Assembly (NCBI GenBank): GCA_963691705.1
Contig: OY829539.1
Span: 5,768,501-5,832,500 of the forward strand
Length of the DNA stretch: 64,000 bases
Source of the DNA: Viola odorata
Lineage: Eukaryota; Streptophyta; Magnoliopsida; Malpighiales; Violaceae
Direction: 5' to 3'
Under the pieces are notes generated by a model that was not told the DNA's origin, searched no databases, and saw nothing but the letters and a program-made list of their open reading frames with translations. This document shows positions 32,846 through 44,889 of the stretch, one piece after another. Both the position numbers and the translations under genes were made by a program. Position 1 is the stretch's first letter. The number at the start of each line of letters is the position of its first letter.

Positions 32846-35800
32846 CGCCAGCGGCCTTGATACGAACCTAGAATGCGTCTGCGTCCTGCTCAGGAGGTAA
32901 CGACCCCAAGGACAAGACTTTCCCACGATTTGCAGCCGTAAGCAGTCCTCACCTGATATTAGTGTTTGCACTCACGCTCTGAAACAAGGCTAAGTGTTTT
33001 ACACTCATAAAGATGCAACTAACATGATACATAATTTACAGTTCGCAATGTCAATCCGAGTGAATAGACTTCAAATGAAGATGCACATGCATGGGTATTC
33101 TAATAATCGATGGGACTTTTACGGAAAAGAATGAAAGGACATGAAACGTCCGGAAATGAGTTTGTTTTGAAAAAGGTTGCTTTGCTGGAAGGTTTTTGAT
33201 GACTGATGCTTTGCTGATGAGGGCGAGGTACGTGAGCCTTTTCGCTTTTCGCTGAGGATGCTTGCTTGACAGAGTGCGTGAGCTCTGGGATCCTTGCTGG
33301 GGGGGGGGGGCTTTTTGTTCGGCCTGGGGCCCTTTTCTTGAGTCCTCATTGGGGAGTGTCGTCGCTGTTCTTTTTGCGACTCACTACTTGAGTTGGCGTG
33401 GGGCCCCTTTCTTCTCGGGTCTTTACTAGTGATGCTTGCTTTGAGGTTTCTTGAGTTGGCGTTGGGCCTCTTTTGCTTGACTTTACTGGGGAAGGATACT
33501 TTGAGATTTCTCGAGTTGGCCTTGGGCTTTTCTACTCGAGTTCACTGGGGAAAGTTGTCTTCGAGATTTTCTCGAATTGAGTTGTCCCCGGGCTATGGTT
33601 GCTTTGGCTCTTCGATTGTTTGTAGTCTTCGAATGTCTCTGAGCATTTCTCTCTTCTTCTTCTTTTTTTTTTTTCTCTCTTTTTCTTCTTTCTTTTTTTT
33701 TTTTTTTTTTTTTTCTCATTTCCCTTTTTTTTTTTTTTTTATATATATCCCTCCCCTTTTTGATTTGATTTGAAAATGCAACAGAGCAGAGCAAGCACAA
33801 CCTTTGTCTTGATCTCTTCCCCTTCTGTCTTGAGGCCTCGGCCTTCGTCGTTGCTGCTTCTTCGGTGATAGTCCTTAGCGATCTCCTGGTGACCTTTTCC
33901 GTCTCCTTCATCGCGAATTTGAACTTGGCGTGCTTTTACTTCCGGCTGGTAATTTTAGCTGAAACTGCTCTTTGGCTCCCGGGGTATGAGTGATATTGAC
34001 GATTTGGGGGGAGTGATGACATATATAGTGGAAAGAGGGAAGAAACGAAAAAAGTGGAGAAAATCATAAAAGTCCCACGTCATTTTATAGCTATCCCATG
34101 TCTAATGGCGCATGTACCCTGGATATTATGCGAACTCAACTAGTATCTAGTCAGGCCCTTACACTCATGAAGGATAAGACGTGATGGCTCAAAGATGCTT
34201 ACCGGGATTTGTTTGTGACTGCTTACGTCGGAGCAAACCGCAGATATAAGAGCAAACAGGTAATATCATGCATGGCACGTAACTTGGATAGATGCTGGAG
34301 TTAACAGAGGGATTAAATATTCCTAACCTATGCTGTGCATGCAAATGCTTATGAGAGTAGTATGCTTTTGTTTGAGCCGGGCTAAAGAGGGATTTTTGAT
34401 TGATTTTTGATTTTTGATTGATTGATGATTTGATTGCCGGATGGTTTGATGGCCAGATGTTTGATTGCTGGATGTTTGATTGCTAGATGGTTTGATGGCC
34501 AAATGTTTGATTGCTGGATGTTTGATTGCTAGATGGTTTGATGGCCAGATGTTTGATTGCTAGATGGTTTGATGGCCAGATGTTTGATTGCTGGATGTTT
34601 GATGGCCAGATGTTTGATTGCTAGATGTTTTGATTGCTAGACGTTTGATTGCTAGAATGTGGGGGACGACTTATTTGCAACGTTCTAACGAGGACCTAAG
34701 GTTGCCCCCCAGTGGGCTAGACGACCGTACTCGACTTAAAGCTAATCAAAGCGAGCAGGAATAAAAACAAATTTAAATAAAGGGGGAAGAAAGAGGGACT
34801 CCCCTGAACCGCGCAGCGGGGCTGCGCGGGCGTCTTCCACCAGCTCCATGCGGATGACAGCGAGATGCTTCCCGTCCCAGTGAGATGTAGAGGGGACAAC
34901 AGGAAGGGAAATTAATCTGAAAACGAAAATGAGCTAAGTTCAGGGATTCTCCCTTCTTTTAACTCGGCTTTTCGAGGGTACCTATGACATGGTCCCGGTT
35001 CTGGGACGCTTTGCTTTGATGTGCTGATTGGTTTCTTTTTCAGTTGCTTTGCGGGAACCGCCGATCTGCGTCGTAGTGAGGACGAGATCCGTATTTTGTC
35101 CGTTCGCTTACCAGTCTCGGCTGGATCTACGTTGATTGGCTTCTTGATTGCTTGGGGATAAAGGGGAAAACCCTCTGTCTCCAAAATGTGCAGCGGGGCT
35201 GCAAAGGCGTATGCTTACCGTTCTTATGCAGACAACAAATGGGGGTAACCCGGTTCCTAAAACAGACAAAGTGATGACAAATGAGGAGTAAATGCAAGAC
35301 AATTTTTAGCAAAAGTAATGCGATGGGTAAGTTTTTGAGCTCTCCCTTTTAGACGGGCCATCCGTGGGGCACTGCAGCGTGACTGGCATCAGATGTCGGT
35401 TGATGATGGCTTTGCTTTTAGATGCTTTATCGCAGCTCCTGCCTCGGCTTGGGTGATGCGGGTAGCCTGGCAGTCCTCAACTAAAGGGTTGACCTTCACC
35501 GTGTTAATTGTGGTGCGGACGTTGGGAAACCTCTTGAACAAGACCGCCTTAAGGATGTTGGTGGTGGTCCTAGGAGGATGGCTTTTTGTCGGGCTTTTTC
35601 TTGGAGTTGTTGCCTGCAAGGGTGCGCCGGGCGACCACGGTGTTTGTGGTGAGTCCCTCCGAATAGGTGAGCGGAGATGGGAGCCGACGTATGTTACTAT
35701 TCTGACAGCTCTGTTGACGTGAAATGACCTTTGTGACTTTGGTCCAACATTCAGTCCTTTGATGCCGGTTGTTTGCGATGCCGGTTGTGCTGGCAGCACT

Positions 35801-36212
35801 GCGAGGAACAGAAATTTCACTTTAGATGGTGATTGTTTAAAATCTTTCCTGATTCGCTCTTGAAGGGGGCCTGCTGCGGCGCTTCAATCAGCTGCTACGA
35901 GCGGGAGCTCCCTGGTCTCCTCATGATGACCAGATGAAGTTTGAGACCTTACGTCCCTGCAAAACTTAAAATTGATTAGTGGCGTTAGTCTAAGTGGCAC
36001 GTCTTACGTCTCGAGCTACTCCTGGGAAGCCATCCATGCCATGCCTCCTTTGTCATCTCACAAGTTAAGGAAAAGGATAACAAAATTTTAAAATAATGCA
36101 TTTTCTGAAAAAAAAAGACTTGTTTTATTAATTTCAGGACAAATGTTTGTACTAGATTGTCATGATAAAACCCTATGCCTTGGGTCTGACCGAACGCTCT
36201 GTTCGCTATGCT
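32846..36212 (-). other. Remaining 3' untranslated region of element B
   Basis: No gene supported. Same order as in A: ~65-bp GAGTTGGC repeats (about 33280-33600), a pyrimidine run (33650-33745), a microrepeat block (34427-34660), then unique sequence up to the integrase stop. A G-run interrupts the first repeat at 33300-33310. Confidence 0.72.
34427..34660. repeat. Expanded microrepeat block in element B
   Basis: About ten copies of a ~20-23 bp phrase, alternating GATGGTTTGATGGCCA and GATGTTTGATTGCTAG. The matching part of A (10690-10770) has only about three copies. Typical replication-slippage growth. Confidence 0.85.
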
Positions 36213-39200
36213 TTAGGCGAAGTATCTCCTGACTGCATCAGCATTTACCGGCCTCAGGAGTTCGTCTCCATCCATGTTGGTTAGCATTAGGGCACCCCCT
36301 GAGAATGCACTTTTGACCAGATACGGGCCTTCGTACCTTGGGGCCCACTTTCCTTGACTGGCCTCCTGATGAGGGAGAATTTTATTTAGCACTAAATCCC
36401 CAGCCTCGAACTTGCGAGGTCGCACTTTCTTGTTATAAGCGTTGACCATTCTTTGTTGATATAATTGCGCATGGCAGATAGCGGCCAAACGCTTTTCAGG
36501 AAGGAGGTTCAGCTGCTCGTACCTCACTTTCGCCCAATCTGATTCTTCTACTTCAGATTCTGCCAGGATTTTGAGAGAAGGGATTTCTACCTCAAGGGGA
36601 ATTACGGCTTCCATGCCGTAAACTAATGAGTAGGGAGTTACCCCTGTAGATGTACGGGTTGCTATCCGGTAAGCATGTAGTGCGAAGGGAAGCATGTCAT
36701 GCCAATCTTTGTGCGTGATCACCATCTTTTGGATGATCCTCTTCAGGTTCTTGTTTGCTGCTTTGACTGCGCCATTCATCTTTGGTCGATATGGTGACGA
36801 GTTTCGGTGCTTCACCTTCCAACGTTGGCAAAGATCGTCGATCATTCTTCCGTTGAGATTGGTGCCGTTATCCGTGATGATGGTCTCTGGGACTCCGTGA
36901 CGGCAAATGATATTTCTCTCAATGAATCGCATGGTCGTTTTCTGAGTGATACTGGCGTAAGAGGCGGCCTCTACCCATTTGGTGAAGTAGTCGATTGCTA
37001 CGAGGATGAAGCGATGGCCATTAGAGGCTGTTGGATGAATTTGGCCGATGATGTCGATTCCCCACATCGCAAAAGGCCAAGGTGATGTCATGCTGAAGAG
37101 AGGGGCGGGAGGGCCATGGAGATGGTCCGCGTAGATTTGACATTTGTGGCACTTCCGGAAGTAGCTGATGCAATCACGTTCGAGGGTGAGCCAAAAATAC
37201 CCTTGCCTCATTATTTGTCTGGCCATCATATGCCCACTTGCGTGTGTGGAACAGACCCCTTCGTGGATCTCTGCTATGATTCTCTTTGCCTCGGCCATAG
37301 TGACGCAACGAAGCAAAGTTCCGTCCGCTCTCCTTTTATATAGAAATTCGCCGTCGAGGTAGAAGTCTAGCGCTAAGCGCTGGAGGATCTTTTTGATAAC
37401 CCGGCTTGCCCCCGGTGGGTACTCTCGGTTTCTAATGAACTGTACTAAGTCGTAGAACCACGGCTTGCCGTCAGGTTCTTCTTCTAAGGCTACGCAACAC
37501 GCCGGATTTTCCTTTACTTCTACCCTCAAAGGCTGCAGCATTACTCCACACCCTAATTTGAACATTGATGCCAATGTGGCTAATGCGTCTGCGAAGCGGT
37601 TCTTTTCTCTATCGACTCGGTCGAATTCGGTTTCCTCGAATTCCCGGGTGAGTTGGGTGAGTAGTCTTTGATAAGGGATGAGCTTGGAATCCCGTGTCTA
37701 CCATAGATCCTGGGCTTGGTAGATAACGAGTGCTGAATCGCCGAAGATTCGGAGCTTCTTTACTTTAAGTCGAGGGCTGCTGTCAGACCGCTAATGCACG
37801 CCTCATACTCGGCGACGTTATTGGTGCATGGGAAGTTCAATTTGCATGCTATAGGGAATTGCTGGCCATCTGGGGCTATGACCACGGCTCCCACTCCCTT
37901 GCCCGAGAGGTTCACCGCACCGTCGAAGAACATGGTCCACCAATCGTCTTCTCGGAGATCTTCTGTGATCTCATCTTCAATCATTATGATGTCCTCATCA
38001 GGGAAGTCGAAGCTCATCGACTCATACTCGTCTGAGGCATGATCAGCCAAGTGATCGGCGAGGGCGCTTGCTTTAACCGCTTTACGGGTTACATAGATGA
38101 TCTCGTGCTCAGCTAATAAGACTTGCCATCTACAAATGCGACTTGACAGGTACGGCTTTTCAAAGATGTATTTCAAGGGATCCATGCGAGAAATTAGCCA
38201 TGTCGTGTGATACAACATGTACTGCCAGAGCCTTCGGGCGCACCATGCTAGTTCGCAACAAGTTCGTTCTAACATGGAGTAGCGCATCTCGCACTCGTTG
38301 AATTTTTTGCTGAGGTAGTAGATGGCTTGTTCACGCCTTCCAGACTCGTCGTGCTGTCCCAAAACGCAACCCATGGCGCTAGCCGTGACTGTCATGTACA
38401 TGAGCAAGGGCCGTCCTGGCGTCGGGGGAACTAGTACCGGTGGGCTTTGCAGATATGTCTTGATTTTCTCGAAGGCTTTCTGGCAGTCTTCGTCCCATTC
38501 TGCATCTCCGTGTTTCCTTAACATTTTGAACATCGGCTCGCACGTAAGTGTTAGCTGGCTGATAAAGCGAGCGATGTAGTTGATGTGCCCTAAAAATCTT
38601 CGTACTTCCGTTTCGGTGCTGGGAGCGGGTAGCTCCTGAATTGCTTTTATCTTATCAAGATCCACTTCTATGCCTTTGCTGCTAACGATGAATCCCAACA
38701 ACTTCCCGGAAGTCACTCCGAAGGTACACTTAGCTGGGTTTAGCCGTAGCCGAAATTGCCTCAACCTTTCGAACACCTTGCTCAGGATGTCCACATGATC
38801 TTGTGTGCCGCGAGATTTGGCTATCATATCGTCGACATATATTTCCAATTCTTTATGCATCATGTCGTGGAAAAGGGTGACGACCGCACGTTGGTACGTG
38901 GCTCCGGCGTTCTTCAATCCGAAGGGCATCACTTTGTAGCAGAAGATTCCCCAGGGCGTGATGAAGGTCGTCTTTTCACTGTCCTCGGGTGCCATCTTGA
39001 TCTGATTGTACCCCGAGAATCCGTCCATGAAAGAGAACATGTCATTTCTGGCGGCACTATCTACCAAGATGTCGATTTGGGGAAGAGGGAAGTCGTCTTT
39101 AGGGCTAGCTCGATTGAGATCCCGAAAGTCCACGCACATGCGATCCATTCTGGGTACTCCGCAACTCTCAAAAAACCCGCGTCTAGTTGCTTGGTAACTT

Positions 39201-39610
39201 CTTCTTTGATTTTCAGAAGGATGTCTGGATGCATCCTCCGAAGTTTTTGCTTGACAGGCTTAAACTCAGGTTTTAACGGAATACGGTGCTCAACTATCTC
39301 GGGATCAAGACCTGGCATGTCGGCGTATGACCACGCGAATACATCGGAGTAGTCCTTGAGGAGAGAAATCAACCTTTCTCTCTGAGTCGTATCCAGGGTA
39401 GTTCCGATCTTGACCAGTTTTTGATTCTCATTGCTTGCCCCCAAGTTTACTTCGTCCAATTCCTCCTGATGAGGGTTTATTTCCTTTTCTGAACTTTCTA
39501 GTAAACGGGTCAGTTCGTCGGAGACTTCGGCCTTGTCTTCGGTCGTAGCGATGATTTCTTCGCCAGTAAAGACATAGGTTTTATCAAGACAATCCGAACT
39601 AACACTCATC
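36213..39610 (-). pseudogene. pol: Element B pol: RT, RNase H, aRNase H, integrase (several lesions)
   Basis: Same domain order as pol of A. Lesions visible against A: a 40-bp deletion near 39143, between two GCG triplets, which removes the RT segment around PVPKKDGK and shifts the frame; a one-base deletion near 37767 in the aRNase H (run of A after CTT), which also shifts the frame; a TAG at 37698-37700 for a Gln codon; and, in integrase, AAA (Lys) at 36762-36764 where A has GAA, the catalytic glutamate of the DD35E triad (GAVKAAN). YVDD and the two catalytic aspartates of integrase remain. The product cannot be active as read. Confidence 0.9.
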
Positions 39611-39760
39611 CTGAAATTAAAAGCGCGAAAAAAAGAGATGCGTAAAATGAAAATTTGCATATATATTGATTTTTAACAAAAGGGAACAGGAGTCCCTACA
39701 AAAATGTTTTCGTAAGAAAACGTGCCAAAAACATATATATTTTTCAAAATGAGAAATTAC
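39611..39760 (-). other. Short intron between protease and pol (150 bp), element B
   Basis: Begins GTAATT over the gag-pro stop and ends TTAATTTCAG before GATGAGTG, at the same codon phase as the 152-bp intron of A. Donor, acceptor and phase are kept while the interior has indels. Confidence 0.8.
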
Positions 39761-42700
39761 GGAGAGACATCCGGAAGCATGGTGATGGTCCAGTTGCCCA
39801 CAGACTCCCCTGACTTCTTAACGAAAATCACTGAACCAGGCGACGATCCTTCTTCTCCTAGAGTGCAGATACGGAGGTCTGATACCCTGATTGGATTTTT
39901 ATTGATGGTTTCAGCGGCGAAGGGGAACGTGGTTCTGATATGGGGAATCGGCATTTTGCCCTCTGGCGCAGAACGTCCAAATAGCTTAGCCAGCTGCTTT
40001 TCTTTCTTTTCTTGGGCGATCCTGGTGAAATCGGCCTTGCTGGGTTGGTACCCTAACCCAAATCGATCTCCGAAGCTCTTCGGAGGCGCCCAGCCTTTCG
40101 ATCCTTGTAACTCGGCCCCGAGCTGTTTTCCTAATTGGAAGCTTCCCTCTAGTGTTGACTTAGTGGTTGTTTCGGCTACCCCAGATTTTGAGGCTTCGCA
40201 AACGGGGGATCCCTCCTCAATCCAATCCACGTTGACGATTTCAAAGGCTTGGAAGGAACTCTCCAAGGTTTCGGCAGTTTCGATGTAAGGCACGGATGCA
40301 TGCTTGGCCAAAATCAAGGCTTCTTCTGCCTTTATTGTGACGAGGGCATTGTCTTTGACGTATTTGAGGCACTGATGCAGGGAAGAGGGGACGGCTCCCG
40401 CTGAATGGATCCAAGGCCGTCCTAGAAGCATGCTATAAACGGGTTGGATTTCCATGATCTGGAATGTCAAGATGAAAGGGTGGGGCCCGATGACCATATC
40501 CAACTCAATGTTCCCGATGATCTCTCGAGTGGTGCCATCGAAAGCCCTAGCCATCATTCCGCTAGGTTTTATGAGGGAGGAATCGACCGGCAGCTGTTCA
40601 AGGACATGCCTGGGCATGACATTAAGTGCGGACCCATTGTCGATTAGGGCCTTTGCTATGACGTGTCCCTTACATTTCACCGTGATGTATAGGGCCTTGT
40701 TGTGATCTCTTCCCGAGGGGTCGATCTCTTCTTCCGAGAAGGAAATGCTGCTTAAGGCTTGGATCCTTCCGACAAGGTTTTCCACCCCTTCTGTGGTGAT
40801 ATCCTTAGTCACGAAAGCTTGTTTCAAGACTTTTAAGAGAGCTTGGCGATGCGGCTCTGAAGTGAGGATCAGCTCCATGATGGAGATACGAGCTGGGGTT
40901 TTCTTTAGCTGTTCGATGATGCTGAACTCGCTCTGTTTCATGATCTTGAGGAACTCAGCTGTCTCGTCCTCGGTTACAGGTTTGCTCAAACCTTGCGCCT
41001 CCTCTATCGTCTCTTCGCGGATCACAGGGTCTTTCCCTTTGGCTTGTCGTTGCTTTTCTACTTCCTCCGAAATGTAACATCTTCCAGTGCGGGTCATGCC
41101 CCCGATATGAGAGGCTTCGCCGATAGCGAGTGTTGTTGGTGCGACTGTAGGAGGGGTGGTGACCACCGTGTATCCGTAGTTGAATGGGACCGCGTGTAAG
41201 TCCCGGCTGGGAGTATTCACAGCTAATGTGAATACTACTTTGCGTGGGATCGTGGCTTCCTCCCCTGCCTGGGCCACATATTCGAAGGAGTAAGGTGCTG
41301 GTGGATTGTCCTCGATGGCGTTGATGGCTCCTTGGGTTTCCCCTTTGGTTTGAATGATCCCGAATGTTGCGAGTTGCTTGACTTTTTACCGAAAAAGTCT
41401 GCAATCCTAGATGTCATGCTTGCTTTCCCCTTGGCAGAATAGGCATTGGGCCTGACTATTCCCTGGGAATGGCAAATAAGCGTTGTTGGCTAATGCGAAG
41501 AACAATTCTTCATTGGGTACTTCCCCCATCGACAGGTGAGAAAGGTCAATTCCAATGGAAGAAATGTCGCTCATCCCAGGATTATGGTGCGGTAGAGGAC
41601 TGGTTGTCATATCAGGACCCCTTGTCAAACCTTTGGATGAGATTCATCCTTCTTTGGTTAGGTGCTCGACCTTCTCTCTAAAGTCGTAACAGTTTTCCAA
41701 GGAGTGTCCTCGGGTTCCGGCGTGATATTCGCAGCTATCCTTTGGATCATACCAGCTAGGGTAAGGAAGGGATTGAGGCGAGAGGGGGGATGGTGTAATC
41801 TGCCCGTCTGCCAAAAGGCTTGCGTAGATCTCTTTCAAAGGAAACGGAGGAAGTGACCATGTCGGTGAAGGGTATGACTCGGAGTCTGAGGATTCCCAAG
41901 AAGGTAGTAAGGGCACTGTGCTAGAATAGGAAGGTGGTGCCGAATACCTGACGAGGTAATCGAATTTCCCGGAAGGTTGGCCCAAGGTGTCAATCTCGCG
42001 GTCGCCTTCGTCGCGGCGCGCGAAGAACCGCTTGCACGATGAAGTCGATCTTTTCTTCTGGACCATTTGGAGTGGGGTTCCATTGGCGTTATGCGGGATA
42101 GGAAATCCATCTCCGATCGTGTTGATGGATCATTCCCCAGGGGTCACTTTCTGGGTTTGTATTACCCCGAGACTCGAGAGTTGTCTCACCTTTTCTGCGA
42201 ACGACTTGCAGCTTCGGATCTTGTGACCGTCGCTTCCCTTGCAGTACATGCAGTGACTCGGATTGCCCCCTGAGTATAGCACATATCCCTCTCGAGCTAA
42301 GGCCTGGAAAAGCTGTTCTTGTGGCCAACTCGATGCGGAAGATAAATGGTCGTTGCTTTCTCCTGCCGAGATGGCATTCACCCCTCCCTTTCCTTGGGAA
42401 TGATTGGGAAGAGGGTTGGTGGATGTGTTGGGTCCTTTTGCTAATCCTTCGAAAGATACCCATCCACTTTTGATCAAGTGATGTACCTTTGCCTTGAATG
42501 CGAAGCAATTTTCCAGAGTGTGACCTGGGGATCCAGCGTGATATTCATATCTTGCGTTGTGATCATACCACTTTGGGTAAGGAGGCAATTGAGGCTGAGC
42601 CGGAACCGGTACGATCTGTCCTGCCGCCAGGAGATGTTTGTAGATTTCTCCTCCAGGGAGAGGGAGAGGAGGTGGAGGCTCTCGGTTCCACCGATTGTTG

Positions 42701-44124
42701 GTCGTGTTTTGGTTATTTGGGTCTTTTGGTGGGTTATATGGTTTGGGTTGCATAGGTTGTGATGTTTGCACTGGAGGTGGTGGGAAATGAGTAGGATTTT
42801 GAGGTAGGATATTAGCGATTGGTGGTGAATTAAAAGGAAAGGAGGTGGGTTGATATAGTGATGCCGGCTGATACGGCGGTGGTACCAAATAAGGCGGTGG
42901 TGGCGGAAACGGCTGCCCCTGATTAACTTGGGGAGCGACAAATCCGACGTCCCTTTTCACGACTGATGCTTTCTTTGGTACAGACTCTGGTGTTGGATGC
43001 GTGATTCGCCCAGAGTTAATCCCTTGCTCGACTCTTTCGGCAATTAGGACCATGTCGGAGAAGCTGTTTGAGGGGTTCGAGATCAGGTAGGTGTAGTAGG
43101 GAGCTTTGAAGGTGTGCAAGAAAATCGACAAGAGTTCCTTGTCGCTTAAGGGTGGAGAGATTCTCGAAGCCAACTCTCTCCATCTTTGCGCATAGGTCTT
43201 CACGAACTCGCCGATTTTCTTTTCCAGATTTTGCAGGTCGGCGCGGTCAGGAGCCACCTCCATGTTGAATTTGTATTGTCGGTAGAAGGCATCGGACAGG
43301 TCTCTCCACGTCCTGATCCTGGCTCTGTCCAGCCCCATATACCAAGTTAGGGCGTGTTTGGTCAAGCTTTCTCGGAATAAATGGATCAACAACGGTTCGT
43401 TGTGGATCATCTCTGCCATCTTGTTGCAATATGCTCTGAGGTGGGTCTTCGGGCATTCTACCCCAGTATATTTTTCGAAGTCCGGGATCTTGTACTTCGG
43501 AGGTATGACGATCCCGGGGACCATGCACATGTCGGTGGGACCTGTGGGATCGAATGGATCGGCCCCTTCGATTGCTCTGAGTCTCTCCTCGAGAAGATTC
43601 AGTCTGTCACTTTTCGGTTTCTCGGCCCCGATGGGGTTAGAACCGAAGGGCAGCATTGGTTCTGATGAGAACTGAGGTTGTGTTGGGTTGAAAGTGAGGA
43701 GCTGAGTTCCCACAGGTCCGGGAACTGTGCTCGGAGGAATAAGAGGGAGATACAAAGCCTCTAGGTGGGCTTGGCTCTTGCTGGGGTCCACGGCAGGGTT
43801 GATTGAAAGGTGCTGAAGCGACGGGGAGATCTCTTCACCCGCCTTAGCTGTAGGATTTGCAGTGATGGGTACTGTGAAGGGATTATCCCATCTCCAATGG
43901 CCCGGGGGACCAGAAAGTGGCGGGAGTACGGAAGGTCCTGCGACGGTGAGCAAAGAGTGAGGTCCTTTTGTTTGAGGGAGATCAAAACCCGGTGGTACTT
44001 CGGCGACAACTTCATCTCTTTCCTTTTCGGCCCTAGTGGCTCTTTCTGTAGTGATCTTAACTTGCTCCTCTAACTCTGCGATTCTAGCCATTAGTGCTTC
44101 GTCGGTCTTGGCCAGTTCAGTCAT
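39757..44124 (-). pseudogene. gag-pro: Element B gag-protease (four in-frame stops, no frameshift)
   Basis: Collinear with gag-pro of A over its whole length, with the start MTELAKTDEA at 44124; the open frame runs further up to 44532 but that part is not conserved. It contains the gag domain (KYKIPDFEKYTG), all four zinc-knuckle-like motifs in part (the first has Y for the leading C: YEYHAG), and the protease motif ALIDNGSALNV. Stops in frame are at 42130-42132 (TGA for GGA), 41644-41646 (TGA for CGA), 41407-41409 (TAG for CAG) and 41386-41388 (TAA). The protein differs from that of A by roughly one residue in ten by eye. Confidence 0.9.
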
Positions 44125-44889
44125 TTTTCGTTTTTGAAGTCTAGTTAGGGGGAGCCTGTGCGGAGTAGCTTGCTTTCGAGGAGCTATCGTGAACCTGAAA
44201 AAGGGGAAAACACAGAAAAAGTAAATACAAGTGAGGATATACAGGTGATATGCAATCCCGAGGCCTCCACATTTGCTCATTCGTTTTCCGGCCACACTTT
44301 CATTTGATATTTTCAAGGAGGTCGGTGAGGCGAGGAATCCCAGTGGTTGACAAGATACGAAGGAAGCCTCTATACATTCCCCCGATATGAAGCAAATCTG
44401 AGATGCTAACGGCGAAGCCCAAATCAGCAGGGGTAACCAATGCCGCCATACTAGGAAGGTCTCTTTTACACTATACTCTTGACGATGTAATGTCTGATGC
44501 CTGGTAAACTCAACCGAGGGGAGAGATGACAATCTTTGGAGTTTTTGTGATAAACTAGGAAGACATGGCCATGAGTGAGTGATACTCGGATGTTTTGAAT
44601 ACTTGTTCTGATTTTTCGGAATTTCGGTGAGATGATTGTGTTTTACCCCGGGGGGATTTTTTTTTTTTTTTTTTTTTTTTTGAGTTTGTATTGGAGGGAT
44701 AGTTGATATGGAAAAGATGAGTCGATTTAATAAATATCCGAAAGAGTACGACTTTATTAAAAAGCGTTTACAAAATATGGTAAACTTGCCAACTTCCTAA
44801 ATTCATCAAAAATGGCTAGGATAGATGAAATTAGGGGTCCTAGGTAAAAAGAACAGATGGGCCGATCTCCGAGCCTTTCCCTGAAGGTG
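44125..44889 (-). other. Spacer between ORF1 and gag of element B
   Basis: No gene. Acceptor-like CCCCTTTTTCAG (AG at 44195-44196) about 70 nt before the gag ATG; poly-T run at 44658-44681. From about 44590 rightward it is nearly identical to A. Confidence 0.6.

Noticed and set aside
44125..44532. Upstream extension of the B gag ORF to a Met at 44532
   Set aside because: The added ~136 residues are not kept in A, cross the predicted splice acceptor, and the ATG at 44124 matches the start of A.
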